40,477 nucleotides of DNA from Salaquimonas sp. (GCA_022340185.1 JAJDOK010000124.1:1-40477), one strand, 5' to 3'; shown: positions 1-8,527, counted from the first letter of the stretch. The notes: generated by a model from the sequence alone, not told the origin. Program-made: numbers and translations.

Positions 1-742
1 GTCCTCGCTGTGGTTCGATGCGACGGGCAACAGGCTGCCGCCGCCCTGCATGCCCGGCTTCGACACGCTTGCGACGCTGAAGCACATTCTCGCGACCGGT
101 TATGACTGGTCGTGGTTCATCCTGACGCAGAAGATCATCAAGAAGGAATTCGCGCTATCGGGTTCGGAGCAGAATCCCGATTTCACCTCGAAGAGCTGGC
201 GCGCCGTTTTGAAGAGCCGGCGGGGAGCGGGCGCACCGCCTCCGGTTGAAGCGTTCAAGGAAAAGGGTGCGGACTTCGTCGTCGCCACCGATTTCAACGA
301 ACTGGTCGCCGGCATGAATGCGAAGACGGAAATGCCGCTGCTCGATGCCAACCATCTGCGTGTACAGATCGAGGCACGCGACCGCGAGATCGACAATCCC
401 TTCTCCAAGGATGCGCAGGTGGTGGCGATAAGAGGTGCGCGGAACTATCTGGGCGACAGGCTGATCCGTACAGCCAATCCGCACAAGATCCTCGATTCCG
501 ACAACGGGCCGCTGATCGCGGTCAAGCTCAACATCCTGACGCGCAAGACGCTGGGCGGCATCGAGACCGATCTCAATTCGCAAGTCTTGAGAGCCGGCGG
601 CGAACCACTGTCTGGCCTCTACGCGGCCGGCGAGGTCGCGGGCTTCGGCGGCGGTGGTTATCACGGCTACAACGCGCTGGAAGGCACCTTCCTCGGCGGC
701 TGCATCTTTTCGGGCAGGGCAGCGGGGCGGAGCGCGGGGTAG
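1..742 (+). CDS. FAD-binding dehydrogenase (KstD-like), C-terminal part
   Basis: The gene is cut by the left edge; the reading frame is open from base 2, so about 246 C-terminal residues are visible. The end of the protein carries the hallmark of the fumarate-reductase/3-ketosteroid-dehydrogenase flavoprotein family: GLYAAGEVAGFGGGG followed by HGYNALEGTFLGGC and FSGRAAG, which closes the FAD site. The preceding ILTRKTLGGIETD is also typical of this group. Members oxidise steroid-like or other hydrophobic substrates using bound FAD, but the substrate cannot be told from this part. The stop is TAG at 740-742. The internal ATG at 50 is not a likely start, because the frame upstream still reads as family-like protein. 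Confidence 0.8.
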   Translation, partial: SSLWFDATGNRLPPPCMPGFDTLATLKHILATGYDWSWFILTQKIIKKEFALSGSEQNPDFTSKSWRAVLKSRRGAGAPPPVEAFKEKGADFVVATDFNELVAGMNAKTEMPLLDANHLRVQIEARDREIDNPFSKDAQVVAIRGARNYLGDRLIRTANPHKILDSDNGPLIAVKLNILTRKTLGGIETDLNSQVLRAGGEPLSGLYAAGEVAGFGGGGYHGYNALEGTFLGGCIFSGRAAGRSAG

Positions 743-846
743 ATTCGATCATGGAAGCTCCGTAGAGCTTACCGAAGGATCGTTCGATCCGAATAGTTTC
801 AACCAGATCGCTGCGCACGGATTGCCGAGAAACGCTGGAGTACAGA

Positions 847-1719
847 TTGGAGCCCTTACCCGACGAATTTGATGCCACCTTCTATCGTGATCTCCACGTG
901 GACCTTGCGTATTTGAACGAATCCGAATTGCGGGCCCATTATTATTCGTTTGGCAGGCAGGAAGGACGGGCGTCATCGGCACCGAGCCTGAAAGAGAATT
1001 TCCTCAAGCTTGTCCCCCGTGACAGACCTGTTCTGGAGGTGGGTCCGTTCACGACACCGGCGATCGAAGGCGACAACGTACGCTATTTCGAAGTGCTCGA
1101 CCGCGATGCACTGATACGCCGCGCCCAGATCTTCGGCCTTCCCGATGACAACGTGCCGGAAATTCACTACATGGATCCCAATGGGGATCTTTCGGCGGTG
1201 CCTGACAAGTTCTCAGCCGTTGTGAGCTCGCACTGCATCGAGCACCAGCCGGATCTTGTGCATCATCTTCAACAGGTATCGGCCCTGTTGGAACCGGGTG
1301 GATATTACTTTCTTGTCATTCCGGACAAACGCTATTGTTTTGATCATTTCCTGGCGGAATCGACAATCGCCAAAGTCGTGGCCGCGCATCGGGCCGGCCA
1401 ACGTACACATCGACTGGAAAGCGTTCTCGAACATCGTGCTCTAACGACGCACAACGATCCGGTGCGCCATTGGGCCGGCGACCATGCAGACGAGAATTAT
1501 TGGCAGAGCATCGCCGTTCGCGTCCTCGCCGCGATGACCGAATTCGACAATGCCAGGGGAAGTTATGTCGATGTGCATGCCTGGCAATTTACACCAAACA
1601 GTTTCAAACGGATCATAACCTGTCTCGCCGATATCGGCTTGGGCCGGTTCCTGCCGGAACGGGTGTATGCGACACCGAATCCGAGGCTGGAGTTCACAGC
1701 CGTTCTAAGACGGATCTGA
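847..1719 (+). CDS. Class I SAM-dependent methyltransferase with glycan-cluster type N-terminus
   Basis: A 290-residue protein. Residues about 8-42 (FDATFYRDLHVDL, then HYYSFGRQEGR) resemble the short module found at the N-terminus of surface-polysaccharide glycosyltransferases, in which a 'FYxxxxPDL ... HYxxxGxxEGR' pattern recurs. A Rossmann methyltransferase domain follows: motif I is VLEVGPFTTPAI, a VVSSHCIEH motif IV region comes next, then LLEPGGYYFLVIPDKR. The start is read as TTG at 847, because an in-frame TAG at 763-765 blocks any earlier ATG and CTGGAG at 835-840 can serve as ribosome site. It probably methylates a sugar or polysaccharide end, but the substrate is not evident. It stands alone between a flavoprotein gene and a convergent ABC transporter gene, with no glycosyltransferase neighbour in view. 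Confidence 0.7.
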   Translation: MEPLPDEFDATFYRDLHVDLAYLNESELRAHYYSFGRQEGRASSAPSLKENFLKLVPRDRPVLEVGPFTTPAIEGDNVRYFEVLDRDALIRRAQIFGLPDDNVPEIHYMDPNGDLSAVPDKFSAVVSSHCIEHQPDLVHHLQQVSALLEPGGYYFLVIPDKRYCFDHFLAESTIAKVVAAHRAGQRTHRLESVLEHRALTTHNDPVRHWAGDHADENYWQSIAVRVLAAMTEFDNARGSYVDVHAWQFTPNSFKRIITCLADIGLGRFLPERVYATPNPRLEFTAVLRRI

Positions 1720-1772
1720 CCTGGACAATTGGCACGTGATCCAGACCCGTGGAAGATTGGAGGTCGGGCGGA

Positions 1773-3572
1773 CTATTCTGCCGCCTTGAAGGCTACCGCG
1801 CCGGTGTCAAATTGCAGCTTCGCCAGGCGGGCGTAGACGCCGTTTTTCTTGACCAGTGCGGCATGCGTGCCTTCCTCGACGATACGGCCGGCCTCCATCA
1901 CCAGGATGCGGTCGGCCTTGAGCACCGTGGCGAGGCGGTGGGCGATGACCAGCGTGGTGCGGTTGGCCATCAGTTCGGACAGTGCTTCCTGGACATAGCG
2001 CTCGCTTTCGGCATCGAGCGCGCTGGTCGCCTCGTCGAGCAGCAGGACCGGTGCGTTCTTCAGGATCGCACGGGCGATGGCAATGCGCTGGCGCTGGCCG
2101 CCCGACAGCATGACGCCGCGCTCTCCCAGCATGGTATCGTAGCCTTGCGGCAGCGCCTCAATGAACTCCTCGGCATGGGCGGCGCGCGCGGCGGCGATCA
2201 CCTCGTCGCGGCTGGCGTCGGGCCGGCCGAACAGGATGTTGTCGAGCGCGGAGGAAGCGAAGATGACCGTCTCCTGTGGCACCACCGCCATCTGCCGGCG
2301 CAGATCGCGCGGGTCGAGTGAGCGGATATCCGTGCCGTCGATGGATATGGTTCCGGTGTGCGGGTCGTAGAAGCGCAGGATCAGCGAAAACAGGGTGGAC
2401 TTGCCCGCGCCCGACGGGCCGACGACAGCGACGGTTTCGCCCGGCTTCACATCGATGTCGATATCGCTCAAGGCCGAGCGATCGGTGCGGGTCGGATAGG
2501 CAAAATCGACTTGATCGAATGATACGTCGCCCCTGACCGGTTCGGCCAGCTTTGCCGGATTTGCCGGGGCGCGGATCGTCGGCTCCTCGTTCAGCAATTC
2601 CGTCAGGCGCTCCGCGGCGCCGGCGGCGAGCGAGAGTTCGCCCCAAACCTCCGACAATGTGCCGAGGGCACCGGCGGCAAAGACGGCGTAAAGCAGGAAC
2701 TGGCCGAGCGTACCCTCGCTCATCGCACCGTTGAGCACGCCTCGCGCACCATACCACAACACCGCGACGACGCTTGCGGCAACCAGAAACATGGCGACGA
2801 AGGTGAGGACCGCGCGCATGCGCACCGCGAATTTAGCGGCATCGAAGGCGCGCTCGACGGCCTGGGAGAAGCGGTTCTCGATCAGGCTTTCATTGGCGAA
2901 GGCCTGCAGGATGCGCACCGCGCCGATCGCCTCGGAAGCAAAGGCTGTGGCGTCGGCTAATGTGTCCTGCGCCTGGCGCGAGCGGCGACGCACCGCGCGG
3001 CCGAAGGCGACGATGGGCAGCACGATGAGCGGGATGGCGCCGAGCACGATGAGCGAGAGCCTGGGTGCAGTGTAAACCATCATGATCACCGCACCGATGC
3101 CGAGCAGCGTGTTGCGCAACGCCATCGAGGCGGTGGCGCCGAAGGCGGATTTGACCTGTGTGGTGTCGGCGGTCAGCCGCGAGACGATCTCGCCCGATTG
3201 GGCGGTGTCGAAGAACTCGGGCGACAGGCGGGTGACATGGGTGAAGACGTCGCGGCGGATATCGGCGATGACACGCTCGCCAAGCCAGATGACGAAATAA
3301 TAGCGGCAGGCGCTGGCCAGTGCGAGAATGGCGGCAATCGCCACCAGCATGGCGAAATAATTGTCGATGAATGTGGCATTGCTGGCCGAAAAACCGTGAT
3401 CGATCATGCGGCGCACGGCCATCGGCAGGGTCAGCGTGGTGGCGGTCGCGAGCAGCAGGAAGAAAATGGCGGCGGCGACATGGCCGCGATAGTGACCGAC
3501 ATAGGGCAGGAGGCGAGCCAAGGGCTTGAGCGAGCGGCGGCGGCGCTGTTCTTCCTGGGAAATGTCAGTCAT
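1773..3572 (-). CDS. ABC exporter half-transporter, fused membrane and ATPase domains (MsbA/subfamily B type)
   Basis: A 599-residue protein in the order membrane domain then nucleotide-binding domain. Residues about 18-310 hold six predicted membrane helices of the type I exporter fold, including the coupling-helix region SPEFFDTAQSGEIVSRL. The ATPase domain has Walker A GPSGAGKS, Q-loop VVPQE, signature LSGGQRQR, Walker B VLLLDEATSALD and switch histidine IAHR, so every catalytic element is present. It should act as a homodimer in the inner membrane and export a lipid or amphipathic compound; the substrate is not known. It is transcribed divergently from rpmE across a 212-bp gap. Confidence 0.9.
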   Translation of the reverse strand: MTDISQEEQRRRRSLKPLARLLPYVGHYRGHVAAAIFFLLLATATTLTLPMAVRRMIDHGFSASNATFIDNYFAMLVAIAAILALASACRYYFVIWLGERVIADIRRDVFTHVTRLSPEFFDTAQSGEIVSRLTADTTQVKSAFGATASMALRNTLLGIGAVIMMVYTAPRLSLIVLGAIPLIVLPIVAFGRAVRRRSRQAQDTLADATAFASEAIGAVRILQAFANESLIENRFSQAVERAFDAAKFAVRMRAVLTFVAMFLVAASVVAVLWYGARGVLNGAMSEGTLGQFLLYAVFAAGALGTLSEVWGELSLAAGAAERLTELLNEEPTIRAPANPAKLAEPVRGDVSFDQVDFAYPTRTDRSALSDIDIDVKPGETVAVVGPSGAGKSTLFSLILRFYDPHTGTISIDGTDIRSLDPRDLRRQMAVVPQETVIFASSALDNILFGRPDASRDEVIAAARAAHAEEFIEALPQGYDTMLGERGVMLSGGQRQRIAIARAILKNAPVLLLDEATSALDAESERYVQEALSELMANRTTLVIAHRLATVLKADRILVMEAGRIVEEGTHAALVKKNGVYARLAKLQFDTGAVAFKAAE

Positions 3573-3784
3573 CAGCCGGTCGCAATCGGTTACTTGTGCC
3601 AGTTACTCGCAGTCCTGCCGACGAGGCAGCGCGGACTTGTTTCCGGTTTAACAGTCATGTATAGGCTGGCCAACCGAATTTCGAGCCGCGGGTCGCATAT
3701 GTCGCGCCGGCGGCTCAATCGTTGAAAAGGGTACTGGAAAGAGCGACAGTGTTTCGCCTCCAGCGCAGCACGCAGGACAGTTCG

Positions 3785-4006
3785 ATGAAAAAAGAAATCC
3801 ACCCCGACTACCACATGATCAAGGTCGTCATGACCGACGGCACCGAATACGAGACCCGCTCGACCTGGGGATCGGAAGGCGACACGCTGAACCTCGACAT
3901 CGACGCCAGGTCGCATCCGGCATGGACCGGCGGCAACCAACATCTTGTCGACCGCGGCGGTCGCGTCTCGCGCTTCAAAAACAAGTACAAGGGGCTCGGC
4001 GTCTAA
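3785..4006 (+). CDS. rpmE: Large ribosomal subunit protein bL31
   Basis: A 73-residue protein beginning [10 protein letters not shown], with the family core [22 protein letters not shown] and the basic tail [10 protein letters not shown]. It belongs to the large ribosomal subunit. The zinc-binding cysteines of the classical C+ form are absent, so this is the Cys-free form usual in alphaproteobacteria. ATG 3785 is preceded by AGGACAG at a suitable distance. A strong terminator follows directly. Confidence 0.95.
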   Translation: MKKEIHPDYHMIKVVMTDGTEYETRSTWGSEGDTLNLDIDARSHPAWTGGNQHLVDRGGRVSRFKNKYKGLGV

Positions 4007-4032
4007 GCCGGATATGCCTTGCGCAAATGCGA

Positions 4033-4058
4033 AAGCCCGGCTTAGACCGGGCTTTTTT
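4033..4058 (+). terminator. Rho-independent terminator of rpmE
   Basis: An 8-bp perfect stem, AAGCCCGG and CCGGGCTT, with a 6-nt loop runs into six T residues, starting 27 bases after the rpmE stop. Confidence 0.9.
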
Positions 4059-4091
4059 GTTTGTGCCGCGTGCCAGCGTGGCGCATCTTTA

Positions 4092-4175
4092 CGTCATGCT
4101 CGGGCTCGCCCCGAGTACCTAACTAACCACAGGGATTCATTGGATCCTCGGGACAAGTCCGAGGATCACGACGAA
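4092..4175. repeat. REP-like composite palindromic element
   Basis: Two hairpins lie about 28 bases apart: CTCGGG/CCCGAG (4099-4115) and GATCCTCGG/CCGAGGATC (4143-4167). The pair is bounded by CGTCAT-like and ATCACGACG-like edges in inverted orientation. This layout resembles the dispersed intergenic palindromic repeats common in Rhizobiales genomes. No second copy lies in this window, so family membership is from memory of such elements. Confidence 0.5.
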
Positions 4176-4188
4176 CAACTCGCCGTCT

Positions 4189-4713
4189 TCAACCCTTGCG
4201 CATGGCGCCAAGCGCGGTCGTCAGCAATTCGATCTGCTGGCTGACCGGATTTTCGACCGGTGCATCGTCGGCGGAACGTTCGCCATACAGTTCGCGGTCG
4301 AGCGTGATGATGCGGTTCTCGAGCGCGATGGAGCGCGCCACCAGATCGACAAACACGGCAGGCAGCATTTCCCAGCCGGGGCCATGGTTGGAGCGCGGCA
4401 GGGAGTCGAGACGTACCTTCTTCTTTTCGTCGATCAATTGTTCGCGACTCATCTCGCCTTCATTGGCGGCCCGCTGGAGCAGAAGCCAGGAGGCAAGCTG
4501 CATAAGCCGCGTGGTGAGCCGCATGGATTCGGTGCCGTAAAGCAGGGCCGCCTGGCGCGACAGGCCGCGCGCAGCCTCGCGGCCGGCGCTGTCGAGATAG
4601 CTCGCACTTTCCTCGACGAGCCCCATGCCGTCGCCGAACAATTGCTTGAACCGATCCGAATAGGCGAACCGCTCGGCAAGGCTGACAGGATCGGCTCTGT
4701 TTTCGCTGGTCAT
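4189..4713 (-). CDS. rcdA: DUF1465 family protein, probable protease adaptor RcdA
   Basis: A 174-residue, mostly helical protein. The core SLAERFAYSDRFKQLFGDGM, then SASYLDSAGR and LTTRLMQLASWLLLQRA, is that of DUF1465, the family to which Caulobacter RcdA belongs. RcdA is an adaptor that helps ClpXP degrade CtrA and other substrates at the pole during the cell cycle. The disordered acidic/basic tail near residues 150-174 fits such an adaptor. The family assignment is fairly firm; equating it with RcdA rests on recalled family naming. The cell-cycle regulator TrcR lies 1.8 kb to the right. Confidence 0.7.
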   Translation of the reverse strand: MTSENRADPVSLAERFAYSDRFKQLFGDGMGLVEESASYLDSAGREAARGLSRQAALLYGTESMRLTTRLMQLASWLLLQRAANEGEMSREQLIDEKKKVRLDSLPRSNHGPGWEMLPAVFVDLVARSIALENRIITLDRELYGERSADDAPVENPVSQQIELLTTALGAMRKG

Positions 4714-4878
4714 GATTGAATTAACTTCCCCGGCCGCATTGAGATTTGTTTTAACTCCGGCGGAACGATCGGTAAAGCGATGCCAAAATGGGCGTTTTGG
4801 GGCGCGGGTCAGTGCGGCGGGCGATTGCCGCCGGAGGTTTGTTTCAGATGCAAGGCGCTGTCAAGTATATGAAAAACA

Positions 4879-4906
4879 TAAAAAAAGAGCCGCGAAGCGC
4901 GGCTCT
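4879..4906 (-). terminator. Rho-independent terminator of the DUF1192 gene
   Basis: AGAGCCGCG and CGCGGCTCT form a 9-bp perfect stem with a 3-nt loop. Read on the minus strand it runs into a T tract (the A run at 4879-4885), so it ends transcripts coming from the DUF1192 gene about 170 bases to the right. Confidence 0.85.
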
Positions 4907-4998
4907 GAAGAGTTAACAGGGAGGCGTCAAACAGGGTGGACAGGGCCACCCGGCATGATCCAGAAAATCTGGATAGAGACATTAATGTCCCATAAAGC

Positions 4999-5014
4999 TT
5001 AATTCTTGGTTAAC
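4999..5014. promoter_or_regulatory. Candidate CtrA box (TTAA-N7-TTAAC)
   Basis: TTAA at 4999-5002, seven bases, then TTAAC at 5010-5014 exactly matches the full CtrA consensus. It lies about 290 bases upstream of rcdA, but the DUF1192 terminator stands between them, so its target is unclear. A chance match in an A+T-rich patch is possible. Confidence 0.3.
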
Positions 5015-5073
5015 GGGATACGTCAAATTAAGCCTGCCGCTACAGGTGCTAGCATCACAGACTTGTGCGGGGC

Positions 5074-5265
5074 TTATTTCTTCGAAAACAGCGATTCCGC
5101 GGCGGCCAGATGGCCGGACTTCTGGTCGCGTGCTTGTTCCAGCCGGGCGATCTCTTCCTTCAGGCGCTGAATGGTGTGCTCGAGTTCCTCGACCGACATG
5201 GTGTCAAGCACCTGGCCGATCATGTATCCAGGCGTTTTGACCGGTTCGGCATCGTCTTCGAACAT
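5074..5265 (-). CDS. DUF1192 family small protein
   Basis: A 63-residue protein beginning MFEDDAEPVKTPGYMIGQ. It contains a short coiled-coil segment, LDTMSVEELEHTIQRLKEEI, and a basic end. This pattern is that of DUF1192, a small alphaproteobacterial family of unknown function. ATG at 5265 has a strong ribosome site (GGGGAGG, 8 bases away), which rejects the much longer open frame that continues upstream through the quinone oxidoreductase gene. It is divergent from that gene. Confidence 0.8.
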   Translation of the reverse strand: MFEDDAEPVKTPGYMIGQVLDTMSVEELEHTIQRLKEEIARLEQARDQKSGHLAAAESLFSKK

Positions 5266-5376
5266 TGTCCAACCTCCCCTTGCATTCACGTCCAATCTTC
5301 CGACACAAGCATTATAGTCGATTGCAAGGAGCGCGCGAAGGCGGTGCGTTTCGACAGCAACAAGGAGTTCCGTCCC

Positions 5377-6378
5377 ATGCAGGAAGTGCCGGAGAAAATG
5401 ACGGCCGTCGCGATTACCAAACCCGGCGGACCGGAAGTGCTGGTCGCGGAAACACGCGACGTGCCGGCGCCAAAATCGGGCGAGGTGCTGGTCAAGGTGC
5501 ATGCAGCAGGCGTCAATCGACCGGACTGCCTGCAGCGCCAGGGCGGCTATCCGCCGCCGCCCGGCGCGCCCGACATTCCGGGACTTGAAATGGCCGGCGA
5601 GATCGTCGCGCTCGGCGAAGGGGTCGGCGCGGAGCATATGGGCCAGCGGGTGATGGCGCTGGTGCCGGGTGGCGGTTACGGCGAATATTGCGCGGCGCAT
5701 GCGACGAACACGCTGCCGATTCCCGAAGGCCTGAGCATGGAAGAAGCCGCTGCCATCCCCGAGACCTTCTTCACCGTCTGGCACAATGTGTTCCAGCGTG
5801 GCGGGCTCAAATCCGGCGAGTGTTTCATGGTGCATGGCGGCACCAGCGGCATCGGCACGACGGCGATCCAGCTTGCCAAGGCTTTCGGTGCGAGCGTGAT
5901 CGCGACCGCCGGTTCGGCGGAAAAATGCGTGGCCTGCGTCAATCTGGGTGCGGATTGCGCGGTCAACTACCGGGAAGAGGATTTTGTTGCGGCGAGCGGC
6001 AAATTCACCGATGGAAAGGGTGTCGATCTCACCCTCGACATGGTCGGCGGATCCTATATCGAGCGCAACTGGGATGCGGCAGCGCCCGATGGACGTATCG
6101 TGCAGATCGCGTTTCTGGCGGGGCCAAAGGCAGAAGCGAATTTCGCCAAGCTGATGATGAAGCGTCTGACCCATACCGGCTCGACACTGAGGCCACGTCC
6201 GGTCGGGTTCAAGGCGATGATCGCCGCCGAACTGCGGGAAAAGGTGTGGCCGCTGATCGAGGCAGGCCAGGCCCGACCGGTGATGGATTCGACTTTTCCG
6301 CTGCACGAGGCGGCCAAGGCGCATGCGCGCATGGAATCGGGCAGCCATGTCGGCAAGATCGTGCTGAAGGTGGTGTAG
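5377..6378 (+). CDS. NAD(P)H:quinone oxidoreductase, zinc-free MDR family (PIG3-like)
   Basis: A 333-residue protein with an N-terminal GroES-like domain (GVNRPDCLQRQGGYPPPPG) and a Rossmann domain whose nucleotide-binding motif is GGTSGIGTTAIQLAKAFG (about residues 150-167). It lacks the zinc cysteine cluster and fits the NADPH-dependent quinone reductases related to human TP53I3. It is expected to be cytosolic and to reduce quinones or enones. The start is taken as ATG 5377 because AAGGAG lies 9 bases upstream. The open frame extends further left only across the DUF1192 gene. Confidence 0.9.
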   Translation: MQEVPEKMTAVAITKPGGPEVLVAETRDVPAPKSGEVLVKVHAAGVNRPDCLQRQGGYPPPPGAPDIPGLEMAGEIVALGEGVGAEHMGQRVMALVPGGGYGEYCAAHATNTLPIPEGLSMEEAAAIPETFFTVWHNVFQRGGLKSGECFMVHGGTSGIGTTAIQLAKAFGASVIATAGSAEKCVACVNLGADCAVNYREEDFVAASGKFTDGKGVDLTLDMVGGSYIERNWDAAAPDGRIVQIAFLAGPKAEANFAKLMMKRLTHTGSTLRPRPVGFKAMIAAELREKVWPLIEAGQARPVMDSTFPLHEAAKAHARMESGSHVGKIVLKVV

Positions 6379-6524
6379 CCGGGTCGCGGAACAGTTGCGC
6401 TTGGAGGGGCGAAGGGTTATATGCGCTGCATCTCCTGACATTCGTCATGAACCACCCTATCGGCAAGGTGCCGGCAGGGGCTCGCCCGAAACCCGGGTGG
6501 GCAACAAGGAAGGATTATCTCACC

Positions 6525-7217
6525 ATGGCCGAAGCCCCCCTCATGCCGAAAGCCACCGCCGTGTGGCTGGTCGACAATACGTCGCTGACGTTCGAGCAGA
6601 TCGCGACCTTCTGCAAGCTTCATCCGCTCGAGGTCAAGGCGATCGCCGATGGTGAAAGCGCTCAGGGCATCAAGGGCATGGATCCGATCACTTCCGGGCA
6701 GCTGACGCGCGACGAACTGGAAAAGGCGCAGACCGATTCCAACTACAAACTGAAGCTCGCCGAGGCCAAGGTGAAGGTGCCGACGGTCAAGCGGCGCGGC
6801 CCGCGCTATACGCCCGTCTCCAAGCGTCAGGACCGGCCGAACGCCATCCGCTGGCTGTTGCGCAACCATCCGGAACTGAAGGATTCGCAGGTTATCCGCC
6901 TGGTCGGCACGACCAAGACAACGATTGAATCGATCCGCGAGGGTTCACACTGGAATGCGGCCAATCTGACGCCGATGGATCCGGTGACGCTCGGCCTTTG
7001 CACCCAGATCGCGCTCGACATGGAAGTGCAGAAGGCCAACCGCAACCGGCCACAGCCAGAACCTGGCGAAGCTGCGGAAAGCGAAACGCTGCTGTCGGCG
7101 GCCGACACCCAGATTGCGCCCGGCGAGGAAGAAGAGCAGCGCAATGAACCCGTCGATGCAGCTTCGGTCTTCTCGAAATTCGCGCCAAAGAGCGAGACTC
7201 CGGAAACCGAGGAATAA
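6525..7217 (+). CDS. trcR: DUF1013 family cell-cycle regulator TrcR
   Basis: A 230-residue protein. Residues 1-170 are highly typical of DUF1013: MPKATAVWLVDNTSLTFEQI, then FCKLHPLEVKAIADGE, a basic KRRGPRYTPVSKRQDRP stretch, and a second helix-turn-helix-like part (AIRWLLRNHPELKDSQVIRLVGTT). The acidic, low-complexity tail from about residue 180 is variable. In alphaproteobacteria this family is annotated as the cell-cycle transcriptional regulator TrcR. ATG 6525 has AAGGAAGGA just upstream, so the longer open frame that overlaps the quinone oxidoreductase gene is rejected. Confidence 0.8.
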   Translation: MAEAPLMPKATAVWLVDNTSLTFEQIATFCKLHPLEVKAIADGESAQGIKGMDPITSGQLTRDELEKAQTDSNYKLKLAEAKVKVPTVKRRGPRYTPVSKRQDRPNAIRWLLRNHPELKDSQVIRLVGTTKTTIESIREGSHWNAANLTPMDPVTLGLCTQIALDMEVQKANRNRPQPEPGEAAESETLLSAADTQIAPGEEEEQRNEPVDAASVFSKFAPKSETPETEE

Positions 7218-7231
7218 CGTAGCGCCGGGTT

Positions 7232-7942
7232 TCAGCGCATCTCGACGGGCAGGGAGCGGCCCTGCTCGGCGGCGGTTTGCGCCAAGAAATCCTGCAGGGT
7301 ATGGCCGTCGACGGGGGTAATGGTTTCGCCAGGTTCCGTCAGCCTGACGATACGGTCGATACGAAACATGCGGAAATCGTCGCGCAGCCGGCACCAGCCG
7401 ACCAGCGTCCACACCTTGCCCCAGTAGAACAGGCCGAGCGGTTCGACATGGCGCGAGGTGGCCTCGCCGTTGACGTCCTCGTAGTCGATCTCGATCAGCG
7501 CACTGGCGATGATGGCGGCGTTGAGCCGGTCGAGATTGTCGCGCTCGATATCCGACATGCGGTTGTCGAAGGCATAGACAGGCATGTCGCCCGATTTGGG
7601 TCGGTGCTGTTCGGGCAGCACGGCAGCGATCTTGACCAGCGCCTCCTCGGCGGCGAGCGCCATGCGTGCGCCGCCCCAGGCGCGCACGATGCGCGCCCCC
7701 AGTGTCAATGCAGCCATTTCTTCATGTGAAAACATCAGCGGTGGAAGGTCGTAGCCGGCGCGCATCAGGTAGCCGATGCCCGCCTCGCCGTCGATCGGCA
7801 CGCCGGAAGCCTGCAGATCGGCAATGTCGCGATAGATGGTGCGTTCGGAGACTTCCAGACGTTCGGCAAGGATGCGGGCGGTCAGCAGACGACCGGCCCG
7901 CAAATATTGAACGATCTGGAACAGCCTGTCGGCGCGTCGCAT
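7232..7942 (-). CDS. WYL-domain HTH transcriptional regulator (YafY type)
   Basis: A 236-residue protein. An N-terminal winged helix (MRRADRLFQIVQYLRAG, then ILAERLEVSERTIYRDIADL) is joined to a WYL ligand-sensing domain (about residues 130-210: EPLGLFYWGKVWTLVGWCRLR, then FRMFRIDRI). ATG 7942 has AAGGAAA upstream; the open frame beyond it reads as non-coding. It lies 137 bases downstream of a co-directional VOC gene and probably shares its transcript. It is the obvious candidate to bind the palindromes at 8528-8602 upstream of that VOC gene, though this is inferred only from position. Confidence 0.85.
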   Translation of the reverse strand: MRRADRLFQIVQYLRAGRLLTARILAERLEVSERTIYRDIADLQASGVPIDGEAGIGYLMRAGYDLPPLMFSHEEMAALTLGARIVRAWGGARMALAAEEALVKIAAVLPEQHRPKSGDMPVYAFDNRMSDIERDNLDRLNAAIIASALIEIDYEDVNGEATSRHVEPLGLFYWGKVWTLVGWCRLRDDFRMFRIDRIVRLTEPGETITPVDGHTLQDFLAQTAAEQGRSLPVEMR

Positions 7943-8079
7943 GTAGCTCGATTTCCTTTTCCTGCCATCTGCCGGTCCGGTATCGGCAAGAAACCGGACC
8001 GGATCGGTTTTGTGCGCAAATCCGGACGGAAAACCGGTATCCGCTTTTCCCGGATTTGCCTCAGTGTTACCTGTCAGGC

Positions 8080-8481
8080 TCAATTGGAAAAGATGCCGAT
8101 CGAATTGCCGTCGGGATCGAGGCAATAGGCAAAGCGGCCGGCAGGAATTTCGATGACCGGGGAAAGCACCTTGCCGCCGGCAGCTTCGACACGGGCGATC
8201 GCTTCCTCGACCGAATCGGGCACAGGCAGGTGGATGGTCGGTCCGGCACCGCTGGCGGCCGGCTGGCCGGGATAGAGATGGCCGGAGACGCCCTGTTCGG
8301 CCCTGCCGGAATAGGCGAAGACCGCCATCGGATTGGGACCGCCATTCTGGTCGGTGAATTCGGTCATCAGTACTTTCGAATAGAAGGCCTTGGCCTTTTC
8401 GAGGTCGGAAACCGGGATTTCGAACCAGACCGCAGCGTTGACCGGCGGCTTGAATTTCGTCTCGAGCATTTGAGTATCCAT
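8080..8481 (-). CDS. VOC family protein (glyoxalase/bleomycin-resistance fold)
   Basis: A 133-residue protein made of two beta-alpha-beta-beta-beta units: AAVWFEIPVSDLEKAKAFYS near the N-terminus and LPVPDSVEEAIARVEAAGGKVLS in the second half, ending FAYCLDPDGNSIGI. This is the small VOC group often labelled glyoxalase-like. Substrate and metal use cannot be read. The start at 8481 has AGGGAG upstream; an internal ATG at 8469 is a weaker option. Two palindromes lie 46-121 bases upstream. Confidence 0.8.
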   Translation of the reverse strand: MDTQMLETKFKPPVNAAVWFEIPVSDLEKAKAFYSKVLMTEFTDQNGGPNPMAVFAYSGRAEQGVSGHLYPGQPAASGAGPTIHLPVPDSVEEAIARVEAAGGKVLSPVIEIPAGRFAYCLDPDGNSIGIFSN

Positions 8482-8527
8482 GACTGTTGTCTCCCTTGGG
8501 CGAGTGGAATTGACAGTTCGGTTATCG

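Larger units (their letters stand above)
4714..5073. other. Intergenic stretch between rcdA and the DUF1192 gene
   Basis: No protein gene is supported in these 360 bases. The stretch contains a minus-strand terminator (4879-4906), the upstream region of rcdA, and a TTAA-N7-TTAAC match at 4999-5014. It is visibly richer in A+T than the flanking genes. Confidence 0.6.

Noticed and set aside
5074-6441. A 455-codon minus-strand open frame across the quinone oxidoreductase gene
   Set aside because: Only its last 63 codons (the DUF1192 protein) have a ribosome site and family character. The rest is an antisense shadow of the oxidoreductase gene.
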